In this document: positions 1 to 6,212 of the stretch, piece by piece | Layout: each line of letters starts with the position of its first letter | Numbering within the stretch: position 1 is the first letter of the stretch | DNA from: Comamonadaceae bacterium | GTDB taxonomy: Bacteria > Pseudomonadota > Gammaproteobacteria > Burkholderiales > Burkholderiaceae_C | Reading direction: 5' to 3' | NCBI GenBank assembly: GCA_947371775.1 | Contig: CANBQX010000098.1 | Span: 1-7,078, forward strand | DNA length: 7,078 bases | Notes under the pieces: generated by a model | The model's input: the letters and a program-made list of their open reading frames with translations, nothing else | The model's database searches: none | What the model was told of the DNA's origin: nothing | Position numbers and translations under genes: made by a program

Positions 1-256
1 CAGTGGCCAGCGGAACGGTGGAGGCCAGCCACAGTGCCCGGCGCCGCCCGATGCGCCGGGTGAGCTGCGAGGCAAACGGCGTGATGATGAAAATGCCCAG
101 CCAGGACGTGGCCGCAAACAGCCCGGCCACGGTGTTGGACACCTCGGCGTGGCGCAGCAGCAAGAGCAGCAGCGGTGAGAGCATAAAAATGCCCGTGAGC
201 TGGAAAAGCGTCGAGCCAAAAATCGCCAGCAGACCCTGGCGTGATGCGGTGCGCAA
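1..256 (-). CDS. MFS transporter, N-terminal part (runs off left edge)
   Basis: This is the first 85 codons of an inner-membrane major facilitator superfamily permease; the substrate cannot be told. Residues about 9-34 form a hydrophobic first membrane segment rich in Leu. A second segment follows at about 42-62, then a short basic loop (residues 63-73, ending TRRIGRRR) that matches MFS motif A between segments 2 and 3, although the usual Asp of that motif is absent. The start is taken as TTG at 254-256 because no ATG or GTG fits and a GGAGAGGG ribosome binding site lies 3 bases upstream. The gene follows prfC on the same strand with 14 bases between, so it is probably co-transcribed with it. 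The link with prfC is positional only. Family assignment is fairly safe; the exact start is less so. Confidence 0.75.
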   Translation of the reverse strand, partial: MRTASRQGLLAIFGSTLFQLTGIFMLSPLLLLLLRHAEVSNTVAGLFAATSWLGIFIITPFASQLTRRIGRRRALWLASTVPLAT

Positions 257-259
257 CGG

Positions 260-267
260 CCCTCTCC
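260..267 (-). promoter_or_regulatory. Ribosome binding site that sets the TTG start of the MFS gene
   Basis: Read on the minus strand this is GGAGAGGG, a good match to the anti-Shine-Dalgarno complement. It ends three bases before the TTG at 256, with its GGAG core 7 bases from it. It lies within the 14-base gap after the prfC stop and its immediate edge, which supports separate initiation of the MFS gene at TTG. Confidence 0.5.
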
Positions 268-270
268 GGT

Positions 271-1902
271 TCAGCCCGCGCTGCCCAGGGCTAGGCCCGC
301 ATGCTCACGCAGCGGATGGAAATGGATTTTGGGAAAGCGCTCTTGCGCCAGACGCACGTCATAGGGGCTGGTGCACAAATAGGCCAAGGTGTCGGCCGCA
401 TCGCGTGCCATGCGCTGGGGGTAGGCGTTGACGAAATCTTGCAGCTCTTTGGGGGTGTCTGCGGTAATCCAGCGCGCGCCGGTGTATTGGCAGCCTTCCA
501 GGCGGATGTCGGCGTCGTACTCGCCTTTCAGACGGTGCTGCACCACTTCAAACTGCAACTGTCCCACGGCGCCCAGCAGCATATTGCCGCCCATCTCGGG
601 CTTGAACACTTGAATAGCACCTTCTTCGCCCAGCTGGGCCAGGCCTTGCTGCAACTGCTTGGTGCGCAGCGGATTGCGCAGCACCACGGTCATGAACAGC
701 TCGGGTGCAAAAAATGGCAAGCCCGTGTACTGCAGGTTCACGCTGCCATCGGTAATCGTGTCGCCCAATTGCACGCCGCCGTGGGTGGTAAAGCCCACGA
801 TGTCGCCCGCATACGCCTCTTCCACCGCCTCGCGGCGCTGGCTCATAAAAGTCACCACGCTGGTGGGACGCAGCTCTTTGGCCGTGCGCATCACTTTGAG
901 CTTCATGCCCGGCGTGTATTTGCCCGAGGCCATGCGCACAAAGGCAATGCGGTCGCGGTGGTTGGCGTCCATATTGGCCTGCACCTTGAATACCACACCG
1001 CTGAACTGCGGATCGTCCGGTTGCATCACTTTCACGACCGGCGCTTTGTTGACCATGAGCGTGCTGGTGCGGCTTTGGGGCGCGGGGGCCAAGTCCACCA
1101 ACGCGTCCAGCACTTCCATCACGCCAAAGTTGTTCACGCCGGATCCAAAGAACACCGGGGTTTGTTTGCCTGCCAAAAAGGCAGCGTGGTCCCAGGCGGG
1201 CGATGCGCCGGTGGCCAGCTCCATGCTTTCGACGGCGCTGGTCCATTCAAAGCCAAAGCGCTTTTCCAGCGTCTCGGGCGCGCTCAAGGGTATGGCGTCA
1301 AAGTCTTGCGGCAGGCGTTCGCTGCCGCTCTCAAACACCGTCATCGCCTGGGTGCGCAGGTTAATGATGCCGCCAAACAACTTGCCCTGCCCAACAGGCC
1401 AGGTCATGGGCACGCAGGGCATGCCCAGCTCGCGCTCAATCTCGTCCAAGATATCCAGCGGTTCGCGCACCTCGCGGTCCATCTTGTTCACAAAAGTGAT
1501 GATGGGCGTGTTGCGCTGGCGGCACACCTCAATCAAGCGCCGTGTTTGCGCCTCCACACCGTTGGCTGCGTCAATCACCATCAGCGCGGCGTCTACGGCG
1601 GTGAGCACGCGGTAGGTGTCTTCGGAAAAGTCTTTGTGCCCAGGCGTGTCCAGCAAGTTGATCACATGGTCGCGGTACAGCATTTGCATCACGCTCGACG
1701 CCACCGAAATACCGCGCTGCTTTTCAATCTCCATCCAGTCGCTGGTGGCATGGCGCGAGGCCTTGCGCGCCTTCACCGAGCCAGCAATCTGAATCGCACC
1801 AGAGAACAGCAGCAGCTTTTCTGTGAGCGTGGTTTTGCCTGCGTCCGGGTGGGAAATGATGGCAAAGGTGCGGCGGCGGCGGGTTTCGGAGGCGAAGGAC
1901 AA
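271..1902 (-). CDS. prfC: Peptide chain release factor 3 (RF3)
   Basis: RF3 is a cytoplasmic translational GTPase that removes RF1 or RF2 from the ribosome after peptide release. The 543-residue product is close to the family length (about 530). The GTPase motifs are intact: P-loop HPDAGKTT at 18-25, the RGISV switch I segment at 63-67, DTPGH at 85-89 and NKMD at 139-142. The long insert QIAGSVKARKASRHATSDW (38-56) before RGISV is typical of RF3 and separates it from EF-G. Domains II and III follow, with the GGVQLGDTI and GAVGQLQFEVVQHRLK segments expected in RF3. The start is TTG at 1900-1902; the frame upstream to an in-frame TAA contains no ATG or GTG, and a weak GGAAA precedes it by 9 bases. 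It is divergent from the thioesterase gene and probably shares a transcript with the MFS gene downstream. Confidence 0.96.
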   Translation of the reverse strand: MSFASETRRRRTFAIISHPDAGKTTLTEKLLLFSGAIQIAGSVKARKASRHATSDWMEIEKQRGISVASSVMQMLYRDHVINLLDTPGHKDFSEDTYRVLTAVDAALMVIDAANGVEAQTRRLIEVCRQRNTPIITFVNKMDREVREPLDILDEIERELGMPCVPMTWPVGQGKLFGGIINLRTQAMTVFESGSERLPQDFDAIPLSAPETLEKRFGFEWTSAVESMELATGASPAWDHAAFLAGKQTPVFFGSGVNNFGVMEVLDALVDLAPAPQSRTSTLMVNKAPVVKVMQPDDPQFSGVVFKVQANMDANHRDRIAFVRMASGKYTPGMKLKVMRTAKELRPTSVVTFMSQRREAVEEAYAGDIVGFTTHGGVQLGDTITDGSVNLQYTGLPFFAPELFMTVVLRNPLRTKQLQQGLAQLGEEGAIQVFKPEMGGNMLLGAVGQLQFEVVQHRLKGEYDADIRLEGCQYTGARWITADTPKELQDFVNAYPQRMARDAADTLAYLCTSPYDVRLAQERFPKIHFHPLREHAGLALGSAG

Positions 1903-1947
1903 AGCGGGGATTTCCAGGGAAGCGGCGCTGCGAGAGCGAAAGGAGCG

Positions 1948-1953
1948 ATTTTA
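1948..1953 (-). promoter_or_regulatory. Possible -10 element for prfC
   Basis: On the minus strand this reads TAAAAT, 5 of 6 matches to the sigma70 -10 consensus. It would start transcription near 1941 and give a leader of about 38 bases before the prfC TTG. No recognisable -35 hexamer lies at 16-18 bases upstream, so the call is tentative. The same 97-base divergent gap holds two GCGCTA copies (1964-1969 and 1975-1980) 11 bases apart, which may be chance. Confidence 0.3.
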
Positions 1954-1999
1954 AGGGGGCGGTGCGCTAGCATCGCGCTAAACTTTTCACGGCAAAACC

Positions 2000-2419
2000 A
2001 TGCGTATTCTCATTCCCGACAACAAGAAACTCGTCTTCGAGATGGACCTGGCTATTCGCTGGGGTGACATGGACGCGATGGGCCACGTCAACAACACGGT
2101 GTATTTCCGTTACCTGGAATCGGCCCGCATCGAGTGGATGCGAAAGATTGGCGCCAATCCTGACCCGAAAGGCCAAGGCCCGGTGATCTTGAATGCGTTT
2201 TGCAACTTCTACAAACAGCTGGAATACCCCGGCGATGTGTGCGTCAAGATCTATGTCAGCGACCCTGCGCGCACCACCTTTGACACCTGGGGCACCATGG
2301 AGCGTGCCGACCAACCAGGCGTCGTGAGTGCGGCCGGGGGTGCCACCGTCGTGTGGGTGGATTTTCCGAGCCAAAAGGCGGTGGAGCTGCCGCAGTGGAT
2401 GCGCGATATCGTCTCGTAG
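2000..2419 (+). CDS. Hotdog-fold acyl-CoA thioesterase (4HBT family)
   Basis: The 139-residue protein is a single hotdog domain that would hydrolyse an acyl-CoA thioester in the cytoplasm; the substrate is unknown. The hallmark is RWGDMDAMGHVNN at residues 20-32 followed by YFRYLESAR. D25 aligns with the catalytic Asp17 of Pseudomonas 4-hydroxybenzoyl-CoA thioesterase, and H29-V30-N31-N32 is the usual YbgC/FadM-like variant. The length is normal for the family and there is no signal peptide or membrane segment. The ATG at 2000 lacks a clear Shine-Dalgarno sequence; a weak TAAACT (1979-1984) just upstream would give only a very short leader. It is divergent from prfC and convergent with the GntR gene, so it is a single-gene unit and not part of the malonate operon. 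Confidence 0.88.
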   Translation: MRILIPDNKKLVFEMDLAIRWGDMDAMGHVNNTVYFRYLESARIEWMRKIGANPDPKGQGPVILNAFCNFYKQLEYPGDVCVKIYVSDPARTTFDTWGTMERADQPGVVSAAGGATVVWVDFPSQKAVELPQWMRDIVS

Positions 2420-2429
2420 ACCGACGTTC

Positions 2430-2444
2430 GCCGCTTTAAGCGGC
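2430..2444. other. Small perfect hairpin at the convergent gene ends
   Basis: GCCGCT, a TTA loop and AGCGGC form a six-base-pair perfect stem. It sits between the thioesterase stop (2419) and the last codons of the GntR gene, and the loop is the GntR TAA stop codon itself. There is no T-run on either side, so it does not meet the pattern of a classical intrinsic terminator. It could still slow or protect the 3' ends of the two converging messages. Confidence 0.35.
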
Positions 2445-3095
2445 AGATGCGGTCAAATCTCCCAGCGAAGCCAGCAAATCACCAAAACGCTCCCCCTGCA
2501 CCACGATGTGACCGTGCAATGCGGCCGACGCGGCCTGGGGGTCGCCGGCGGTAATCGCCTGGACGATGGCGGCATGCTCGGTGTAAGAGCTTCCCATGCG
2601 GTCGCGGACCCGAAGCTGTAAGCGCCGGTAAGGGCGCAGGCGGCGGTGCAGTTGCTGCGCTTGTTCGCTTAAGAACTGGTTGTGGCTGCCGGCGTAAATG
2701 GCCGCGTGAAACTGCTCATTGGCATAGAAATAGGCGTCGGGGTCCTGGGCGGCACGGGCTTTTTCGCAGTCTTCATGGGCTTTGGCCAGAGTTTTGTGCT
2801 CGCCCACACTCATGCGCCGGGCGGCCAGTCGACCGCACATGGACTCCAGTTCTGCCATCACTTCGAACATTTCAATCAGGCGCCCGGGCCCAATGCTGGT
2901 GACCACGGCACCATGGCGAGGCCGCATCTCAATCAACCCCTCTGCGGCCAGTTGAATCAGTGCTTCGCGAACGGGCGTACGGGACACGCCGTGCGCCTCT
3001 ACCAGCGCGGCTTCATCCAGGGTGCTGCCGGGCGGAAGGTCGCCGGTGGCGATTTGCTCCTCGATTTTTTCACGCAGCAAGTCAGAAATTTTCAT
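2436..3095 (-). CDS. GntR-family regulator, FCD subfamily; likely repressor of the malonate operon
   Basis: The 219-residue protein has an N-terminal winged helix (about 5-66) with the GntR signature LPPGSTLDEAALVEAHGVSRTPVREAL around 20-46 and the wing RPRHGAVV at 58-65. The C-terminal part (about 75-205) is an all-helical FCD ligand domain. Its likely metal or ligand site is N126, H130, H174 and H196; the first position is Asp in many FCD proteins and Asn here. Position and orientation, divergent from a TRAP-mdcA operon, suggest local control. MdcY of Acinetobacter and GtrA of Sinorhizobium are GntR-type regulators of malonate genes as I recall, so this is probably a functional counterpart; that is inference. 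The ATG at 3095 has no Shine-Dalgarno sequence and appears to be leaderless. The next Met is residue 57, past most of the helix-turn-helix, so this start is firm. Confidence 0.92.
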   Translation of the reverse strand: MKISDLLREKIEEQIATGDLPPGSTLDEAALVEAHGVSRTPVREALIQLAAEGLIEMRPRHGAVVTSIGPGRLIEMFEVMAELESMCGRLAARRMSVGEHKTLAKAHEDCEKARAAQDPDAYFYANEQFHAAIYAGSHNQFLSEQAQQLHRRLRPYRRLQLRVRDRMGSSYTEHAAIVQAITAGDPQAASAALHGHIVVQGERFGDLLASLGDLTASAA

Positions 3096-3101
3096 GGCGC
3101 A

Positions 3102-3130
3102 AGTATAGCTAAGGGTATTCGCTGAGTAAA
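3102..3130 (-). promoter_or_regulatory. Promoter of the GntR gene, predicted leaderless
   Basis: On the minus strand TTTACT (3125-3130, 4 of 6 to TTGACA) is followed after exactly 17 bases by TATACT (3102-3107, 5 of 6 to TATAAT). The usual 7-base step from the end of the -10 puts the transcription start at 3095, the A of the ATG. This fits the absence of a ribosome binding site. One copy of the 12-base direct repeat lies in the spacer and the other begins immediately upstream of the -35, so a bound regulator would block this promoter. Confidence 0.6.
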
Positions 3131-3142
3131 CTAAGGGTATTC
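3109..3142. repeat. Two perfect 12-base direct repeats with 22-base period
   Basis: CTAAGGGTATTC occurs at 3109-3120 and again at 3131-3142, a start-to-start distance of 22 bases, about two turns of the helix, so both copies face the same side. The arms bracket the -35 of the GntR promoter. A weaker relative, AATACGCTAA at 3159-3168, lies about 43 bases from the first copy. The layout suggests a tandem operator for a dimeric or oligomeric regulator, most simply the GntR protein itself. The GGGTATT core recalls the GGTATA repeats bound by NanR, another FCD protein, but the spacing differs. Confidence 0.6.
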
Positions 3143-3169
3143 ACTAATAGCCATAAAAAATACGCTAAA

Positions 3170-3175
3170 TAGAAT
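3170..3175 (+). promoter_or_regulatory. Possible -10 element of the TRAP-mdcA operon
   Basis: TAGAAT matches TATAAT at 5 of 6 positions and would start transcription near 3182, leaving a leader of about 100 bases to dctP. No good -35 lies 16-18 bases upstream, which suggests either a weak or an activated promoter. The GTATAC palindrome at 3180-3185 would lie over the start point, a common place for a repressor. Confidence 0.3.
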
Positions 3176-3176
3176 T

Positions 3177-3188
3177 TGCGTATACATG
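3177..3188. promoter_or_regulatory. Candidate GntR/FCD operator centred on GTATAC
   Basis: TGCGTATACATG holds a perfect six-base palindrome, GTATAC (3180-3185). From memory, MdcY of Acinetobacter recognises ATTGTATACAAT and several FCD regulators use a similar GTATAC centre. Here the centre is exact but the flanks are only partly symmetric (TGC left, ATG right). It lies between the proposed -10 and the dctP leader, so occupancy would repress the transporter operon. Confidence 0.4.
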
Positions 3189-3217
3189 AAGGATGCCTCA
3201 GAGCGTCTTCTGCCTCC

Positions 3218-3255
3218 CGCAACCTGACCCGCGATGTGGTGGCGTTGCGATTTTT
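3218..3255 (+). other. Weak hairpin plus T-run in the dctP leader
   Basis: CGCAAC (3218-3223) can pair with GTTGCG (3244-3249) around a 20-base loop, followed by AT and a run of five T (3251-3255) 28 bases upstream of dctP. The shape is that of a poor intrinsic terminator or attenuator. The stem is short and the loop large, so it may be accidental. Confidence 0.15.
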
Positions 3256-3282
3256 GTTCGACAGACCTGAGGAGATCATTCC

Positions 3283-4299
3283 ATGAAAAGACGCAATCTG
3301 CTGCAAACCGCCGGTGTCCTGACCTTGGCTTCCCTGCCTTTCACGGCCGCATGGGCCCAAACCGCCACCCTGAAAATTTCCCACCAATTTCCCGGTGGCA
3401 CCTTGACGGAGGGAGATTTCCGTGACCGCTTGGTGCGGAAGTTCGCCGCCGAGGTGGAAAAGCGCACCAAGGGTGCCTTGAAGTTCGAGATTTACCCTGG
3501 CTCGTCGCTCATGAAAACGAATGCCCAGTTTTCGTCCATGCGCAAGGGGGCGCTTGATTTGGCGCTGATTCCCTTGTCCTACGCCGGCGGTGAAATTCCG
3601 GAAGTCAATATTGGCCTGATGCCTGGATTGGTGACCTCGTATGCACAGGCCTACGGCTGGAAAACCAAACCCGTGGGCGCTGAACTCAGCCGTGTGCTGT
3701 TGGAGAAAGGCATTGTGTTGATCAGCTGGGTCTGGCAGGCCGGTGGTGTCGCCTCGCGCACCAAGCCCATCGTCAATCCCGAAGACGCTAAAGGCATGAA
3801 AGTGCGGGGCGGTTCGCGCGAGGTGGACATGATTCTCAAAGAAGCGGGTGCCTCGGTGGTCAGCCTGCCGTCCAACGAAATTTATGCAGCCATGCAAACC
3901 GGCGCCATGGACGCCGCAATGACCTCGAGCACCTCCTTTATCTCCTTCCGCCTCGAAGAAGTGGCCAAAGCATTGACCACGGGTCGTGCGGGCGCCTATT
4001 GGTTCATGTTTGAGCCGCTGATGATGTCCAAACAGATTTTTGATGCGCTGCCGCAAGCCCAGCGCGACGCCATCATGGCCGTGGGCGCGGAAATGGAAAA
4101 ATTTGCCCAGGAAGAAGCCAAGAAAGACGACGTGGAAGTGGCCAACGTCTACAAAAAAGCCGGCGCTACCGTGGTGGACCTGAACCCCGCTGCCATCAAA
4201 AAATGGCAAGACCTGGCGCGCGAAACGGCTTGGAAAGACTACGCCGCCAAAAACGCAGGCAGCGCCAAGCGGCTGGCACTGGCTGAGCAGACGCTGTGA
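3283..4299 (+). CDS. dctP: TRAP transporter periplasmic substrate-binding protein (DctP type), probable malonate binder
   Basis: The 338-residue protein captures a carboxylate in the periplasm and delivers it to the DctQM membrane pair. Residues 1-25 are a signal peptide (MKRRNLLQ, a hydrophobic stretch, then cleavage after AWA). The twin Arg followed by NLLQ resembles a Tat signal, though Sec export is also possible. The mature part has the DctP fold: LKISHQFPGG near the start, SMRKGALDLALIP at 85-97, and GMKVRGGSREVDMILKEAGA at 171-190, where R175 is the Arg expected to hold the substrate carboxylate. SLPSNEIYAAMQTGAMDA follows at 194-211. GAGGAGA (3269-3275), seven bases before the ATG, is a strong ribosome binding site. 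The gene opens the operon and its stop overlaps the dctQ GTG. Malonate specificity is inferred from mdcA downstream; the family also binds other C4 and aromatic acids. Confidence 0.92.
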   Translation: MKRRNLLQTAGVLTLASLPFTAAWAQTATLKISHQFPGGTLTEGDFRDRLVRKFAAEVEKRTKGALKFEIYPGSSLMKTNAQFSSMRKGALDLALIPLSYAGGEIPEVNIGLMPGLVTSYAQAYGWKTKPVGAELSRVLLEKGIVLISWVWQAGGVASRTKPIVNPEDAKGMKVRGGSREVDMILKEAGASVVSLPSNEIYAAMQTGAMDAAMTSSTSFISFRLEEVAKALTTGRAGAYWFMFEPLMMSKQIFDALPQAQRDAIMAVGAEMEKFAQEEAKKDDVEVANVYKKAGATVVDLNPAAIKKWQDLARETAWKDYAAKNAGSAKRLALAEQTL

Positions 4300-4865
4300 G
4301 CCACGGTTTCGAACTCGAGGGCGCAGCCAAGCCTGGCGACTTGGTGCCACGCAACGCGGCACTGGCGTTTTTCAGCGCTGCGCTGGATGCGCTCAACCGC
4401 TTCGTGTTGCGTATGTCCATGGTCGCTTTGCTGGTAACCGCGGCGGTTTTGACCTATTCGGTCGTGACCCGCTATTTCCTCAAGTCGTCAACCGACTGGC
4501 AGGACGAGGCTTCGGTGTTCATGCTGGTGGGCGCGACCTTTATGACGGCCGCCTATGTGCAGTCCTTGCGCGGCCATGTGGGCATCGAAGCGCTGGCCGG
4601 TTTGTTGCCCGCTGGTGTGAACCGGGTGCGGCTGGTGCTGGTGGACGTGGTGTCCGCCTTGTTTTGCAGCTTTTATTCCTGGAAATCGTGGACGCTGTTC
4701 CATGAGGCCTGGACAGAGGGCCAGACCACGTCCAGCAGCTTTGCGCCGCCCCTGTGGATTCCCTACTCTTTGATGTCGGCGGGCATGACACTGCTGGCCA
4801 TCCAACTCATCCTTCAATCTGCCGTGCGCCTGAGCGGCGGCGAAGTTCAGAAAGCTGCAGCATGA
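4296..4865 (+). CDS. dctQ: TRAP transporter small membrane subunit (DctQ type)
   Basis: DctQ is the four-helix inner-membrane partner that joins DctM in ion-driven uptake of the ligand delivered by DctP. The 189-residue product has hydrophobic segments at about 38-58, 72-90, 112-130 and 152-175. Family marks are SVVTRYF (55-61), the tryptophan-acid stretch DWQDEASVFMLV (67-78) and LRGHVGIEAL (91-100). The N-terminal 35 residues before the first helix are longer than in many DctQ proteins. The start is GTG at 4296-4298, inside a GTGA overlap with the dctP stop. A Met at 40 is the next ATG, but it falls within helix 1, so GTG is preferred. There is no strong ribosome binding site, so translation is probably coupled to dctP. 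Confidence 0.88.
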   Translation: MSHGFELEGAAKPGDLVPRNAALAFFSAALDALNRFVLRMSMVALLVTAAVLTYSVVTRYFLKSSTDWQDEASVFMLVGATFMTAAYVQSLRGHVGIEALAGLLPAGVNRVRLVLVDVVSALFCSFYSWKSWTLFHEAWTEGQTTSSSFAPPLWIPYSLMSAGMTLLAIQLILQSAVRLSGGEVQKAAA

Positions 4866-6211
4866 GCGAACTTGCTATCGGTCTGTCGTATGGCGCGGCC
4901 ACGCTCTTGGTAATGTTCTCCGGCATGCCCATCGCTTTTGCGCTGGGCACGGTGGCCGTCACCTTTATGTATTTCTTCATGCCTGCGTCGTCTTTGGACA
5001 CCGTGGCACAGAACGTGTACGAAGAAATGGCTTCCATCACACTGCTGTCGATTCCGCTCTTCATCATGAAGGGTGCGGCCATCGGCAAATCGCGCGCAGG
5101 TCAGGACTTGTATTCCGCCATCCACGCCTGGCTGCACAAAGTGCCCGGTGGCTTGGGCATTGCCAACGTGTTTGCTTGCGCGCTGTTTGCGGCCATGGCG
5201 GGGTCGAGCCCAGCCACTTGTTCGGCTATTGGTTCGGCCGGCATTCCGGAAATGCGCCGTCGTGGCTATTCGCCAGGATTCGCCGCCGGCATCATCGCCG
5301 CCGGTGGCACCTTGGGCATCCTGTTGCCACCGTCCATCGTGATGATTTTGTACGCCGTGGCCGCCGAGCAGTCGCTGGGGCGCTTGTTCCTGGCGGGTAT
5401 CGGTCCTGGCTTGCTGCTGGTAGGGTTGTTTGCGGGCTACGCCGTGGCGCGCGCGCGCAAGGAATACCGGCAGGCTCTGGAGGTCTACCAGTCCGGTGGC
5501 GTGAAGTCCGCATACCTCGAAGAAGAGCATTTCACTCTGGCGCAGAAAGTGGAAATGCTGCCGCGCGTGCTGCCCTTTTTGGTTTTGCTGCTGGGCGTGA
5601 TGGTTGCGCTGTATGGCGGCTACGCCACGCCGTCCGAGACTGCCGGTCTGGGCGGCTTGATGGCGTTGGGACTGGTGGCCGTGGTCTACGGCTTGTGGCG
5701 GCCGAAAGACGTGGCACCGCTTTTGTCGAGCACGCTCAAAGAGTCGACCATGCTGATGCTGATCATCGGCATGTCGCTGTTGTATAGCTATGTCATGAGC
5801 CACCTGCACATCAGCCAGGGCGCTGCGCAATGGATTGTGGGCATGCAGCTGTCCAAGTGGGTGCTGCTGGCGGTGATTTTGCTGATGGTGATCGTGCTGG
5901 GCTTTTTCCTGCCGCCGGTGTCCATCATCTTGATGACTGCGCCCATCATTCTGCCGCCGCTCAAAGCGGCGGGTTTTGACTTGATCTGGTTTGGCGTGGT
6001 CATGACCATTGTGATGGAAATGGGCCTGATCCACCCACCCGTGGGTCTGAACATCTTCGTGATCAAAAACGTCGCGCCCGACATCCCGCTCAAGGACGTG
6101 ATCTGGGGTGTGATGCCCTTTGTGGGCCTGATGTTCCTGGCCGTGTTCCTGCTGTGTGCATTTCCAGGCATTGCCACCGGCCTGCCCAATATGGTGATGG
6201 GAGCCAAGTGA
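4862..6211 (+). CDS. dctM: TRAP transporter large membrane subunit (DctM type)
   Basis: DctM is the many-helix channel subunit of the TRAP transporter in the inner membrane. The 449-residue product is slightly longer than a typical DctM (about 425-430). Recognisable segments are GMPIAFALG (21-29), GSSPATCSAIGSAGIPEM (114-131), GGTLGILLPPSIVMILYAVA (148-167), ATPSETAG (255-262) and MEMGLIHPPVGLNIFVI (385-401). In the second half, LGFFLPPVSIILMTAPI (346-362) has Leu-Pro-Pro where many relatives carry an acidic residue. The start is the ATG at 4862 inside an ATGA overlap with dctQ; an in-frame ATG at 4754 lies within dctQ and would add 36 non-homologous residues, so I reject it. mdcA begins one base after the stop, which ties transport and enzyme expression together. 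Confidence 0.94.
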   Translation: MSELAIGLSYGAATLLVMFSGMPIAFALGTVAVTFMYFFMPASSLDTVAQNVYEEMASITLLSIPLFIMKGAAIGKSRAGQDLYSAIHAWLHKVPGGLGIANVFACALFAAMAGSSPATCSAIGSAGIPEMRRRGYSPGFAAGIIAAGGTLGILLPPSIVMILYAVAAEQSLGRLFLAGIGPGLLLVGLFAGYAVARARKEYRQALEVYQSGGVKSAYLEEEHFTLAQKVEMLPRVLPFLVLLLGVMVALYGGYATPSETAGLGGLMALGLVAVVYGLWRPKDVAPLLSSTLKESTMLMLIIGMSLLYSYVMSHLHISQGAAQWIVGMQLSKWVLLAVILLMVIVLGFFLPPVSIILMTAPIILPPLKAAGFDLIWFGVVMTIVMEMGLIHPPVGLNIFVIKNVAPDIPLKDVIWGVMPFVGLMFLAVFLLCAFPGIATGLPNMVMGAK

Positions 6212-6212
6212 G

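Noticed and set aside
301..2067. 588-codon open frame on the plus strand opposite prfC
   Set aside because: It is rich in His, Gln, Ala and Gly with no recognisable domain and lies wholly antisense to intact prfC; long antisense frames are common in GC-rich genes.
2000..2419. Thioesterase as a member of the malonate system
   Set aside because: It is convergent with the regulator, has its own upstream region, and no malonate pathway step needs it; context fits a separate housekeeping gene.
2430..2444. Bidirectional intrinsic terminator between the thioesterase and GntR genes
   Set aside because: The stem is only six base pairs and no T-run follows on either strand, so I list it just as a hairpin.
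3109..3142. CRISPR-like array from the direct repeats
   Set aside because: Only two 12-base copies with a 10-base spacer; far too short for a CRISPR, and the position fits an operator.
3109..4362. 417-codon open frame on the minus strand opposite dctP
   Set aside because: It crosses the divergent control region and is antisense to a clear DctP gene; Phe/Gly/His-rich shadow with no family resemblance.
4754..4861. Upstream in-frame ATG extending DctM by 36 residues
   Set aside because: The extension lies inside dctQ, reads as unrelated polar sequence, and the ATGA overlap start at 4862 gives the normal DctM N-terminus.
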